NCBI GenBank assembly: GCA_002399435.1
Contig: DHDO01000098.1
Span: forward strand, 12,136-24,040
Reading direction: 5' to 3'
Source of the DNA: Firmicutes bacterium UBA4874
Lineage (GTDB): Bacteria; Bacillota; Clostridia; Caldicoprobacterales; DTU083
DNA: 11,905 nucleotides
The number at the start of each line of letters is the position of its first letter. Positions within the stretch are counted from its first letter, which is position 1. Below, one piece after another: positions 1 to 7,215 of this stretch. The notes beneath the pieces were generated by a model, which saw nothing but the letters and a program-made list of their open reading frames with translations, ran no database searches and was not told the origin of the DNA. The translations under genes were made by a program, and so were the position numbers.

Positions 1-612
1 GACCAGATCGAATCCATAGAGGAACCGGTGGTCGAGGCGCAGATTATGTCCCCTTCGGAATATGTGGGTACCATCATGGAGCTCTGTCAGGAACGCCGCG
101 GTGTGTACAAGCGCATGGAATATATCGAGAAAACCAGAGTGATCCTGACCTATGACCTTCCGCTCAATGAAATTATCTATGATTTCTTTGATACCCTGAA
201 GTCCAGGACCCGCGGATACGCTTCCCTGGATTATGAGCTGACCGGCTATCAGGCGTCGGATCTGGTCCGGCTGGATATTCTCCTGAACGGGGAAATGGTG
301 GATGCCTTTTCCATTATCGTTCACAGGGAAAAGGCTTACCAAAGAGGACGGTTCATTGCGGAAAAGCTGAAGGAGGTTATTCCGAGACAGATGTTTGAGA
401 TCCCGATTCAGGCTGCCATAGGCAATAAGATCATCGCAAGGGAAACCGTCAAGGCCCTTCGCAAGGATGTGCTGGCCAAGTGCTATGGCGGAGACATCAG
501 CAGAAAGAAAAAGCTGCTGGAAAAGCAAAAGGAAGGCAAAAAGCGAATGCGGCAGATTGGCTCCGTGGAAGTACCCAGGGAAGCCTTTATGGCTGTCCTG
601 AAGCTGGATTGA
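1..612 (+). CDS. lepA: Elongation factor 4 (LepA), C-terminal part, 5' end outside window
   Basis: This is the last 203 codons of a LepA (EF4) gene; the reading frame is open from base 1, so the start lies upstream. LepA is a ribosome-associated translational GTPase of about 600 residues that back-translocates or remodels stalled ribosomes. The GTPase domain is not in the window. What is visible is the EF-G domain V-like part ([18 protein letters not shown]) followed by the LepA-specific C-terminal domain, with [17 protein letters not shown], then [18 protein letters not shown] and the basic [20 protein letters not shown] segment that contacts the A-site region. It ends with the usual family C-terminus. 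hemW starts 48 nt after the stop codon, the same pairing as in B. subtilis, so the two are probably co-transcribed. The GTG at 28 is only an internal codon. Confidence 0.97.
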   Translation, partial: DQIESIEEPVVEAQIMSPSEYVGTIMELCQERRGVYKRMEYIEKTRVILTYDLPLNEIIYDFFDTLKSRTRGYASLDYELTGYQASDLVRLDILLNGEMVDAFSIIVHREKAYQRGRFIAEKLKEVIPRQMFEIPIQAAIGNKIIARETVKALRKDVLAKCYGGDISRKKKLLEKQKEGKKRMRQIGSVEVPREAFMAVLKLD

Positions 613-660
613 CGAAACGTGATGACAGGGAAGATCATGGGAGAAATGGAGGAACAGCAG

Positions 661-1797
661 ATGAAGACGATTGGACTGTATCTCCATTTTCCTTTTTGTA
701 TCCAAAAATGCCGGTACTGTGATTTCCCGTCCTATGCCGGCCGGGAAAACCGGATGATTCCCTACCTCAGGGCTTTGTTCCGGGAAATGGAGTCCTATGC
801 CAGTCTCGGGCAGGACTATGAGATTGGAACGATTTTTATGGGCGGAGGGACTCCCACCCTCTATGACGGAGATTCCCTGGTGCGGGTACTGGACCAATGC
901 AGGGCCTGTTTTCCGGTACGGAAGGATGCGGAAATCACGGTGGAGTGCAATCCCGGAACGGCAGACCCGGAAAAGCTGCGTATCCTTGCAAAGGGTGGTT
1001 TCAACCGGCTCAGCATCGGGCTGCAGGCATGGCAGGACCGCTTGTTGAAGTTTCTGGGGAGAATACACACAAGGCAGCACTTTATTGATACCGTTCACTG
1101 GGCACGGGAAGCCGGCTTTGACAATCTGAGTGCGGATGTGATATTCGGTATCCCCGGTCAAACCCGGGAGGAATGGATGGAAACACTGGATCAGGCCGTC
1201 GCCTGCGGTTTGACCCATTTGTCCGCCTACAGTCTGTCCATTGAGGAGGGAACTGTTTTCGGTGACTGGAAACGCAGCGGGAAACTCCGGGAAATGGAGG
1301 ACGGCCAGGAAAGGGAGCTGTATCACCAGGGAATTACGCTGCTGAGGCAGCTGGGTCTGGTGCAATATGAAATCTCCAATTTTGCGCGGCAGGGCTTTGC
1401 ATGCCGCCACAATCTGAATTACTGGAGAAACGGGGAATACGTCGGATGCGGATGCGGGGCGCACAGTCATCTGCACTCCATGCGCTATGGAAACGGAAGG
1501 AACGTGGATACCTATATCCGCCGGATGAGTCAGGGAGAATCAGCGGTTGATTTCAGGGAAAACATTGATGATTCAACCGAGCTGTTTGAAACGCTGATGC
1601 TGGGATTCCGGCTGACAGAAGGAATCCGGAAAAAGGATTTTCGGAACCGATATGGTTTCTCCCTGAGCTCCGGATACCCGGAAGAGCTGAAATCGCTGAA
1701 GTCCAGGGGATTGTTGGAAGAAGATGAGGAGGCGTTCCGGCCCACTTCCCTGGGCCTTGATTTTGAAAATGTGATTGCCCTGGCTTTTTTGAAATAA
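661..1797 (+). CDS. hemW: Radical SAM protein HemW (heme chaperone, HemN-like)
   Basis: The predicted 378-residue protein matches the usual HemW length. The radical SAM cluster motif CxxxCxxC is at Cys13, Cys17 and Cys20 (FCIQKCRYCDF), followed by a GGGTPT SAM-binding segment near residue 61. The fourth cysteine of true HemN (CxxxCxxCxC) is replaced by Phe, and an HNxxYW motif (HNLNYW, from residue 250) is present; both features separate HemW from coproporphyrinogen dehydrogenase HemN. HemW binds heme and delivers it to apoproteins, with the 4Fe-4S cluster and SAM. Upstream in-frame starts exist at 619 (GTG) and 622 (ATG), but ATG 661 has GGAGG at 648-652, eight bases away, and gives the family-typical N-terminus MKTIGLYLHFPFC. 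It lies between lepA and hrcA, as in B. subtilis. No terminator is evident after it. Confidence 0.93.
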   Translation: MKTIGLYLHFPFCIQKCRYCDFPSYAGRENRMIPYLRALFREMESYASLGQDYEIGTIFMGGGTPTLYDGDSLVRVLDQCRACFPVRKDAEITVECNPGTADPEKLRILAKGGFNRLSIGLQAWQDRLLKFLGRIHTRQHFIDTVHWAREAGFDNLSADVIFGIPGQTREEWMETLDQAVACGLTHLSAYSLSIEEGTVFGDWKRSGKLREMEDGQERELYHQGITLLRQLGLVQYEISNFARQGFACRHNLNYWRNGEYVGCGCGAHSHLHSMRYGNGRNVDTYIRRMSQGESAVDFRENIDDSTELFETLMLGFRLTEGIRKKDFRNRYGFSLSSGYPEELKSLKSRGLLEEDEEAFRPTSLGLDFENVIALAFLK

Positions 1798-1846
1798 TTC
1801 AATCTGGAAATGATTACAAGTATAACAGCGAATTTCGAAAAAGCTA

Positions 1847-1875
1847 TTGACAAAAGAAGTGAATCGTGGTAACTT
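1847..1875 (+). promoter_or_regulatory. Probable sigma-A promoter of the hrcA-grpE-dnaK operon
   Basis: A perfect -35 hexamer TTGACA (1847-1852) is followed after 17 bases by TAACTT (1870-1875), which keeps the most conserved -10 bases (T1, A2, T6). The predicted start of transcription, near 1882, falls just before the CIRCE operator, the usual geometry for HrcA-controlled vegetative promoters. The -10 is weak, and only start-site mapping would prove it. Confidence 0.75.
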
Positions 1876-1884
1876 TAAACTGGT

Positions 1885-1911
1885 TTAGCACTCAACAAAG
1901 GAGAGTGCTAA
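1885..1911 (+). promoter_or_regulatory. CIRCE operator (HrcA binding site)
   Basis: The inverted repeat TTAGCACTC-N9-GAGTGCTAA is an exact match to the CIRCE consensus. Its arms are 1885-1893 and 1903-1911. It lies immediately downstream of the predicted promoter, 17 bases before the hrcA start codon and just before the GAGGAGG Shine-Dalgarno. HrcA dimers bind CIRCE and repress the operon until heat shock; because the element also lies in the transcript leader it could form a hairpin there. It is the only CIRCE copy I see in the window, so grpE and dnaK are presumably controlled through read-through from here. Confidence 0.97.
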
Positions 1912-1928
1912 CAGAGGAGGTGGGCGAG

Positions 1929-2963
1929 ATGAAGTTGAGTGCAAGAAAGCTGAGGATTTTGCAGGCAATCATTGATGATTATATCCGGTCAGCCGAACCG
2001 GTCGGATCTCGGACACTGGCCAAAAAGTATGAGCTGGGCATCAGTTCTGCCACCATTCGCAATGAGATGTCAGACCTGGAAGAGATGGGATTTCTGGAAC
2101 AGCCTCATACATCTGCGGGGAGAGTCCCCTCCGACAAAGCCTACCGGCTTTATGTTGACAAGCTCATGAAGGTCCGGAGTCTGGATCAAAGGGAAGCGGA
2201 GTACATTAAGGAAACCTATGAAAGCACGATTGATCAGATTGAGCAGATTATTTTCCACACGGCCGAAATATTATCTGAGGTGACCAATTATACTTCCCTG
2301 GCCATGGCTCCCCGGCTGAACAAAGTTATGATCCGGCATATCCAGCTGGTGCAGGTGGACGAGGAGTTGGCGCTGCTGCTGATTGTAACGAGCTCCGGTA
2401 TCCTCCGGGACACATTGATCCGGATTCCTGAGGGAATCAACAATGATTATCTGTCCAGGGTTTCCAACATACTGAACGAACAGTTTCGTGGGAAGACCAT
2501 TGATCAGATCAATACCGAAGAGATTTCCAGTACGTGGGATAAATTTCTGAAGAACAGGAAGTTTCTCAGCAGCCTGCTGGATATCCTGATACAACGATTC
2601 CGGGAGTCGGAGAAGAGAGAGGTTTATCTGGGCGGGACGACAAACATCTTCAATTTTCCGGAATATCAGGATATTATCCGCGCCCAATCCTTTTTGAATC
2701 TCATGGAGGAAAAGGACCTGTTGTATGATATCCTTGCGAATTCCGCAGAGGATGGGGTATGGGTATCCATCGGTTCGGAGAACTCCTATGATGAGCTTCA
2801 CGACTGCAGTATTGTAACCGCTACCTACAGTCTGGAAGACAGGGTGCTCGGTACGATAGGATTAATTGGGCCGACAAGGATGGAGTATTCCAAGGCAGTA
2901 TCGGTAATGGACTATATGGGCAAAGCCCTGAGCCGATATCTGACAAAGCTGTATGGCAGATAA
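1929..2963 (+). CDS. hrcA: Heat-inducible transcription repressor HrcA
   Basis: The predicted 344-residue protein is of normal HrcA length. Residues 1-80 form the winged-helix DNA-binding region, with the highly conserved YIRSAEPVGSRTL (from residue 18), ISSATIRNEMSDLEEMGFLE (from residue 38) and HTSAGRVPSDKAYRLYVD (60-77). The rest is the GAF-like dimerisation region with the family inserted domain, including GTTNIF and the C-terminal GTIGLIGPTRMEYSK. HrcA represses chaperone genes by binding CIRCE and needs GroEL for proper folding in B. subtilis. ATG 1929 is chosen because GAGGAGG (1914-1920) is eight bases upstream; a longer in-frame GTG at 1866 would place CIRCE inside the coding sequence and has no ribosome binding site. 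It heads the grpE-dnaK operon and so should be autoregulated through the adjacent CIRCE. Confidence 0.97.
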   Translation: MKLSARKLRILQAIIDDYIRSAEPVGSRTLAKKYELGISSATIRNEMSDLEEMGFLEQPHTSAGRVPSDKAYRLYVDKLMKVRSLDQREAEYIKETYESTIDQIEQIIFHTAEILSEVTNYTSLAMAPRLNKVMIRHIQLVQVDEELALLLIVTSSGILRDTLIRIPEGINNDYLSRVSNILNEQFRGKTIDQINTEEISSTWDKFLKNRKFLSSLLDILIQRFRESEKREVYLGGTTNIFNFPEYQDIIRAQSFLNLMEEKDLLYDILANSAEDGVWVSIGSENSYDELHDCSIVTATYSLEDRVLGTIGLIGPTRMEYSKAVSVMDYMGKALSRYLTKLYGR

Positions 2964-3039
2964 GACTGCCCTATGGCGGAACAGATACGAGCGGTCTTTA
3001 AAGGACCGTTTCGATCAGTATGTATAATGAGGTGATGGC

Positions 3040-3780
3040 ATGACGAAGGACAAAGCGAAAAAAGAGAAAAGAGAAAATAAGGGGTCCATTGGCAAGGAAA
3101 AAAATGAGGATTTGAAATTTTATGGGGATACCGGCAGCCCATCCGGTCCGGACACGCAGCCTGGGGAAACACAGGCTCCGGGGGATGGGAAACCGGCAGA
3201 CCATCCGGAAAAGGAAGAGCAGGCAGGACAGCCCACGGGCGGAATGCCGGATCAAGGCACCACGGACGCCAACAGCAGGGATAAGGCCCGGGAGAGCGCC
3301 GCAAAGGACTCTGTAATTTCGGAGCTTCAGAAAAAGCTGGAGGAAACAGAGAAAAAGCGGGATGAATATTTGTCTTTGGCACAGCGGGTTCAGGCGGATT
3401 TTGACAATTACAAACGGCGCAACAAAAATGCGATAGCGGATTCCTATCGTTCTGCCACGGCGGATGTTGTGGAAGCTTTTCTTCCGGTGCTGGACAACCT
3501 GGAACGGGCGATGGATTCGGTGCCCGATTCCGATGCGGAGACGTCCGTGCGAAAGGGCGTTGAAATGGTGAAAAAGCAGTTCCTGGACACCTTGTCAAAG
3601 CTGGGTGTGGAGGAGATTGAGGCATTGGGCAAGCCCTTTGATCCGGCACTTCACAATGCAGTGGGACAGGTGGACGGAGAGGAAGGTCAGGAAGAGAACA
3701 CGGTTGCCGAAGTCCTGCAGAAGGGATATAAAACAGGTGATAAGGTAATCCGCTACAGCATGGTGCATGTTGTACGTTAA
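3040..3780 (+). CDS. grpE: GrpE nucleotide exchange factor of DnaK
   Basis: The predicted 246-residue protein is GrpE, the dimeric nucleotide exchange factor that releases ADP from DnaK. Residues 1 to about 90 are hydrophilic low-complexity sequence rich in Lys, Glu, Gly, Pro and Gln. Residues 91-135 are the long helix (SELQKKLEETEKKRDEYLSL, then QADFDNYKRR), and the C-terminal beta domain has the signature starting FDPALHNAV at residue 200 and ending near GYKTGDKVIRYSMVHV. GrpE is usually about 190-200 residues, so the N-terminal disordered arm is about 50 longer than normal. The start at ATG 3040 is supported by GAGGTGAT (3029-3036), which matches the anti-Shine-Dalgarno. It follows hrcA by 76 bases and precedes dnaK, as expected for the CIRCE operon. 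Confidence 0.96.
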   Translation: MTKDKAKKEKRENKGSIGKEKNEDLKFYGDTGSPSGPDTQPGETQAPGDGKPADHPEKEEQAGQPTGGMPDQGTTDANSRDKARESAAKDSVISELQKKLEETEKKRDEYLSLAQRVQADFDNYKRRNKNAIADSYRSATADVVEAFLPVLDNLERAMDSVPDSDAETSVRKGVEMVKKQFLDTLSKLGVEEIEALGKPFDPALHNAVGQVDGEEGQEENTVAEVLQKGYKTGDKVIRYSMVHVVR

Positions 3781-3810
3781 CAGGATGCCCTGATACAGGA
3801 TGCCCTGATA
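3781..3810 (+). repeat. Perfect 15-bp tandem duplication after grpE
   Basis: CAGGATGCCCTGATA occurs twice back to back, at 3781-3795 and 3796-3810, directly after the grpE stop codon. A third partial echo, ACAGGATAT, follows at about 3825-3833. Each unit contains the short inverted repeat CAGG...CCTG, so the RNA could form small or alternative hairpins. No T-run follows, so this is not a terminator. The likely origin is a replication-slippage duplication; a function is not evident. Confidence 0.9.
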
Positions 3811-3852
3811 GGGTATGAATACAAACAGGATATTCTTATTTGGTAAGCAGGG

Positions 3853-3889
3853 AAAGACTATATTATATACTAAAAAGACTATATTATAT
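3853..3889 (+). repeat. AT-rich direct repeat upstream of dnaK, possible promoter region
   Basis: The 16-mer AAAGACTATATTATAT is present at 3853-3868 and again at 3874-3889, 21 bases (two helical turns) apart, in a stretch clearly more AT-rich than its surroundings. The copies contain several -10-like hexamers (TATATT, and TATACT at 3866-3871), but I find no good -35 at 16-18 bases. It lies 34-70 bases before dnaK. It could be a weak internal dnaK promoter, an unwinding or RNA-processing site, or a simple duplication; only the repeat itself is certain. Confidence 0.8.
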
Positions 3890-3922
3890 TAAGTTGTTAT
3901 CGAAAATGAGGAGGAAAATGAT

Positions 3923-5827
3923 ATGGGAAAAATAATTGGTATTGATTTGGGTACGACCAATTCATGTGTAGCCGTGATGGAAGGCGGGGAGCCGACCGTC
4001 ATTGCCAATGCGGAAGGAGCAAGGACCACACCGTCGGTCGTGGCTTTTGCCAAAAACGGGGAGAGGCTGGTTGGTCAGGTTGCGAAGCGTCAGGCCATTA
4101 CCAATCCGGACCGCACCATCGCATCCATAAAAAGGGAAATGGGATCCAATTACAAGAAAAGAATAGATGACAAGGATTATACTCCTCCGGAAATATCCGC
4201 CATGATCCTGATGAAGCTGAAAGAGGATGCGGAAGCATATCTGGGTGAAAAAGTCACACAGGCTGTTATCACAGTCCCTGCATATTTCAGTGACAGTCAG
4301 AGGCAGGCGACCAAGGATGCCGGAAAGATTGCAGGCCTGGAGGTTCTGCGGATCATCAACGAGCCGACGGCTGCTTCCCTGGCCTACGGCCTGGACAAGG
4401 AAGGCAATCAGAAAATCCTGGTCTATGATCTGGGCGGCGGGACCTTTGATGTTTCCATCCTGGAAATCGGGGACGGCGTATTTGAAGTGCTGGCCACCAA
4501 TGGGGACACCAAGCTTGGAGGAGACGACTTTGACCAGAGAATCATTGATTATCTGGCAGGGGAGTTCAGGAAGGAGAACGGCGTAGATCTGACAAAGGAT
4601 AAAATGGCCATGCAGCGCCTGAAGGAAGCGGCGGAAAAAGCCAAGATCGAGTTGTCCGGTGTTATGACCAGCAATATCAATCTTCCGTTTATCACAGCGG
4701 ATGCCTCCGGCCCCAAGCATCTGGACATGACCCTGAGCAGGGCAAAGTTCAATGATCTGACTTCCGATCTGGTGGATCGAACCATTGACCCGATTCAGAA
4801 AGCACTGAAGGATGCAGGCCTTACGGCCGACGAAGTCGACAAGATTATTCTGGTTGGCGGATCCACCCGTATCCCGGCTGTTCAGGAAGCAGTCAGGAAG
4901 ATCACGGAAAAGGAGCTGCATAAAGGGGTCAATCCGGATGAGTGCGTTGCCATCGGCGCGGCCATTCAGGCCGGCGTTCTGGGAGGAGAGGTCAAGGATG
5001 TTCTGCTTCTGGATGTGACCCCGTTGTCTCTGGGCATTGAAACCCTGGGTGGGGTATGTACCAAACTGATTGACCGGAACACCACCATTCCCACCAAAAA
5101 GAGCCAGGTATTTTCCACAGCCGCAGATGGACAGTCCAGTGTGGAAATTCATGTGCTTCAGGGTGAACGGGAAATGGCTGCAGGCAACAAAACATTGGGC
5201 CGGTTTGTTCTTTCCGGGATTCCCGCGGCACCCAGGGGAGTTCCTCAGATTGAGGTTACTTTTGATATCGATGCCAACGGGATCGTCAACGTTTCGGCAA
5301 AGGACAAAGGCACCGGCAATGAACAAAAGGTAACCATTACGGCCTCTTCCAACCTCTCCGATGACGAGATTGACAAGGCGGTCAAGGAAGCGGAGCGCTT
5401 CTCGGAAGAAGACAAGAAGCACAAGGAAGAAATTGAGGTCAGAAACAATGCGGATTCCCTGATTTACAACACCGAGAAATCCCTCAAGGACATGGGGGAC
5501 AAGATTGATTCCGCAGATAAGAAAAAGGTGGAAGCGGAGGTCGCCGCAGCCAAAAAAGCGCTGGAATCCAATGATGCCGATACCATCAAGGCAGCGACGG
5601 AAAAGCTGACTCAGGTCTCCTATGATGTCTTTGGCAAGATCTATCAGCAGCAGGCCCAGCAGCAGTCCCAGACTGGCGGAGCTGCCGGCGGGCAGGGCGG
5701 ATCAGGCGAGGGCGCCGGCAACAGCGGCAGCGCCGGAAGAAATCATGGCGGAGACGATAATGTTGTGGATGCCGACTATGAGGTCGTTGACGACGATGAG
5801 AAAAAGGACGGTAAAGAGAAAAAATAA
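3923..5827 (+). CDS. dnaK: Molecular chaperone DnaK (Hsp70)
   Basis: The predicted 634-residue cytoplasmic ATP-dependent Hsp70 has all family marks: phosphate-1 loop [10 protein letters not shown] at residues 5-14, [14 protein letters not shown], phosphate-2 [12 protein letters not shown] from 167, the adenosine motif [11 protein letters not shown] from 308, the hydrophobic interdomain linker VLLLD (360-364), then the beta-sandwich substrate domain and helical lid. The region after [11 protein letters not shown] runs straight to YTPPEIS, so the insert of about 23-27 residues typical of Gram-negative DnaK is absent, as in Firmicutes. The tail is Gly/Ser/Gln-rich, contains [15 protein letters not shown], and ends in a Lys-rich EKKDGKEKK extension. 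The start is supported by GAGGAGG (3908-3914) eight bases upstream. It is the third gene of the CIRCE operon and is closed by a strong terminator. Confidence 0.99.
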   Translation: MGKIIGIDLGTTNSCVAVMEGGEPTVIANAEGARTTPSVVAFAKNGERLVGQVAKRQAITNPDRTIASIKREMGSNYKKRIDDKDYTPPEISAMILMKLKEDAEAYLGEKVTQAVITVPAYFSDSQRQATKDAGKIAGLEVLRIINEPTAASLAYGLDKEGNQKILVYDLGGGTFDVSILEIGDGVFEVLATNGDTKLGGDDFDQRIIDYLAGEFRKENGVDLTKDKMAMQRLKEAAEKAKIELSGVMTSNINLPFITADASGPKHLDMTLSRAKFNDLTSDLVDRTIDPIQKALKDAGLTADEVDKIILVGGSTRIPAVQEAVRKITEKELHKGVNPDECVAIGAAIQAGVLGGEVKDVLLLDVTPLSLGIETLGGVCTKLIDRNTTIPTKKSQVFSTAADGQSSVEIHVLQGEREMAAGNKTLGRFVLSGIPAAPRGVPQIEVTFDIDANGIVNVSAKDKGTGNEQKVTITASSNLSDDEIDKAVKEAERFSEEDKKHKEEIEVRNNADSLIYNTEKSLKDMGDKIDSADKKKVEAEVAAAKKALESNDADTIKAATEKLTQVSYDVFGKIYQQQAQQQSQTGGAAGGQGGSGEGAGNSGSAGRNHGGDDNVVDADYEVVDDDEKKDGKEKK

Positions 5828-5865
5828 ATCCGGTCGTTTAAAACGATAAATTATGGTCGATATTA

Positions 5866-5894
5866 TGGACGGTAGAAAACAATTGGGTTATAAT
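5866..5894 (+). promoter_or_regulatory. Candidate promoter for dnaJ, overlapping the dnaK terminator region
   Basis: A perfect -10 hexamer TATAAT (5889-5894) lies 17 bases downstream of TGGACG (5866-5871), a four-of-six match to TTGACA. Transcription would begin near 5901, inside the first arm of the dnaK terminator hairpin. A second possible promoter is TTGAAA (5938-5943) with TATTTT (5960-5965) at 16-base spacing, which would give a very short leader. Both are inferences from hexamer matches. Confidence 0.5.
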
Positions 5895-5928
5895 GAAAAA
5901 GCCAAGGCCAAAATGCTTTGGCTTTTTC
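5895..5928 (+). terminator. Intrinsic terminator after dnaK
   Basis: An 11-bp perfect stem, GAAAAAGCCAA (5895-5905) with TTGGCTTTTTC (5918-5928), encloses a 12-base loop and includes a run of five T at 5923-5927. The A-run on the other side makes it potentially bidirectional, although no opposing gene exists here. It lies 67 bases after the dnaK stop, so the CIRCE operon probably ends here at least in part, uncoupling dnaJ. Confidence 0.88.
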
Positions 5929-5988
5929 AGAGACTGTTTGAAATATGCAAGGAATCGGATATTTTTACGGATATAGGTGGCGAATAAT

Positions 5989-7128
5989 TTGGCAAAACGT
6001 GATTATTATGAAGTCCTGGGTTTGAGCAAAGGGGCGTCTGAGGATGAGATCAAAAAAGCTTACCGAAAACTGGCCAAGAAATACCACCCAGATCTGAATC
6101 CGGGTAATAAGGAAGCAGAGGCGGCTTTTAAAGAGGTCAATGAGGCGTATCAGGTACTGAGCAATTCAAAAGCCAGAGCACAGTATGATCAATTCGGCCA
6201 TGAAGGTCCGGCAGGACATGGATTTGAAGGCTTTGACTTCGGCGGGTTTGGAGAAGGCGGTTTTGGGGATATTTTTGACATGTTTTTTGGCGGAGGCGGT
6301 TTTGGCGGCAATACTGGGAGACGCAGCAGTGGCCAAAAGGGTCCTGCCAGAGGTTCTGACGTAAGATATGATTTGAAGATTACTTTTGAAGAAGCGGCAT
6401 TTGGTGCAAGAAAGGAAATTGAAGTGGTGCGGATGGAGGACTGTCCGGAATGCGGGGGAACCGGAGCCAAAAGGCGCGGGGACGTCCGGACCTGTCCGAA
6501 ATGTCATGGCAGCGGCGAAGTCTCCGAGGCACAGAATACGGCATTCGGCCGGTTTGTGAATGTCCGGGTTTGTGACCGGTGTCATGGGGAAGGTACCATC
6601 ATTTCCAATCCATGCCCCAGATGTCATGGGCGCAAGCAGATCCGCCGGGTACGGAAAATCAACGTTACGATCCCTGCCGGTATTGACAACGATCAGGCCA
6701 TTACCCTGCGGGGAGAAGGCGAAAAGGGAGAAAGGGGCGGCCCGGCCGGCGACCTTTATGTCTATATTTCCGTAAAACCCCATAAGCTCTTTAAGCGGGA
6801 AGGTTATGATCTGTACTGTGTGATCCCCATAACGTTTGGCCAGGCAGCCCTGGGCGCAGAGATTGAAGTTCCCACCCTGGGAGGCAGGCTGAAATATACG
6901 GTACCGGCGGGAACCCAGACGGGCACGTCCTTCCGGCTCCACAATCAGGGCATACAGCATCTGAAAGGAGGCGGCCGCGGAGATCTGTATGTAAAGGTGA
7001 CGATTGAGGTTCCGAAACGGCTGACGGAAAAGCAGAAGGTGCTTCTGAAGGAATTTGAAGAGCTGACAGGGGAAATGGATCAAAGAAAATCCTTTTTTGA
7101 TAAAATGAAGGATGTGTTTGGCGGATAA
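5989..7128 (+). CDS. dnaJ: Chaperone DnaJ (Hsp40, class I)
   Basis: The protein has the full class I DnaJ layout in 379 residues. The J-domain (1 to about 70) carries HPD at 33-35; a Gly/Phe-rich linker spans about 75-120; four zinc-binding CxxC pairs are at Cys152/155, 169/172, 195/198 and 209/212; a C-terminal substrate-binding and dimerisation region follows. DnaJ delivers substrates to DnaK and stimulates its ATPase. No ATG is available near the start. TTG 5989 is preferred because it gives the family N-terminus [11 protein letters not shown] and has AGGTGG (5975-5980) eight bases upstream; the alternative GTG 5977 lies inside that ribosome binding site and would add four residues (MANN). 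A terminator separates it from dnaK, so it may have its own promoter. The usual downstream neighbours prmA and rsmE are absent. Confidence 0.97.
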   Translation: MAKRDYYEVLGLSKGASEDEIKKAYRKLAKKYHPDLNPGNKEAEAAFKEVNEAYQVLSNSKARAQYDQFGHEGPAGHGFEGFDFGGFGEGGFGDIFDMFFGGGGFGGNTGRRSSGQKGPARGSDVRYDLKITFEEAAFGARKEIEVVRMEDCPECGGTGAKRRGDVRTCPKCHGSGEVSEAQNTAFGRFVNVRVCDRCHGEGTIISNPCPRCHGRKQIRRVRKINVTIPAGIDNDQAITLRGEGEKGERGGPAGDLYVYISVKPHKLFKREGYDLYCVIPITFGQAALGAEIEVPTLGGRLKYTVPAGTQTGTSFRLHNQGIQHLKGGGRGDLYVKVTIEVPKRLTEKQKVLLKEFEELTGEMDQRKSFFDKMKDVFGG

Positions 7129-7215
7129 CAGCCGAAGGGAATAAACGGGAGAGCGCGCTTGCCGGTATCGCAGTGTCATTGCCGGATAACGGACGGATAG
7201 GATGGAGGACAAGGA

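Noticed and set aside
1866..1928. Longer hrcA start at GTG 1866
   Set aside because: It would translate through the CIRCE operator and starts upstream of the predicted transcription start; ATG 1929 has a perfect ribosome binding site.
2992..3008. Small hairpin CGGTC-N7-GACCG between hrcA and grpE as a terminator
   Set aside because: It has only five base pairs and three following T bases, and grpE must be read from the CIRCE promoter; at most it is a weak attenuator.
2912..3649. Antisense Pro/Cys-rich frame of 245 codons opposite grpE
   Set aside because: Its composition is the mirror of the Gly/Glu/Lys-rich GrpE N-terminus, and grpE has clear domain support.
3962..5422. Antisense open frame of 486 codons opposite dnaK
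   Set aside because: Long antisense frames opposite hsp70 genes are a known effect of their codon bias. This one has no ribosome binding site, and its translation is Cys/His/Gln-rich with no recognisable domain.
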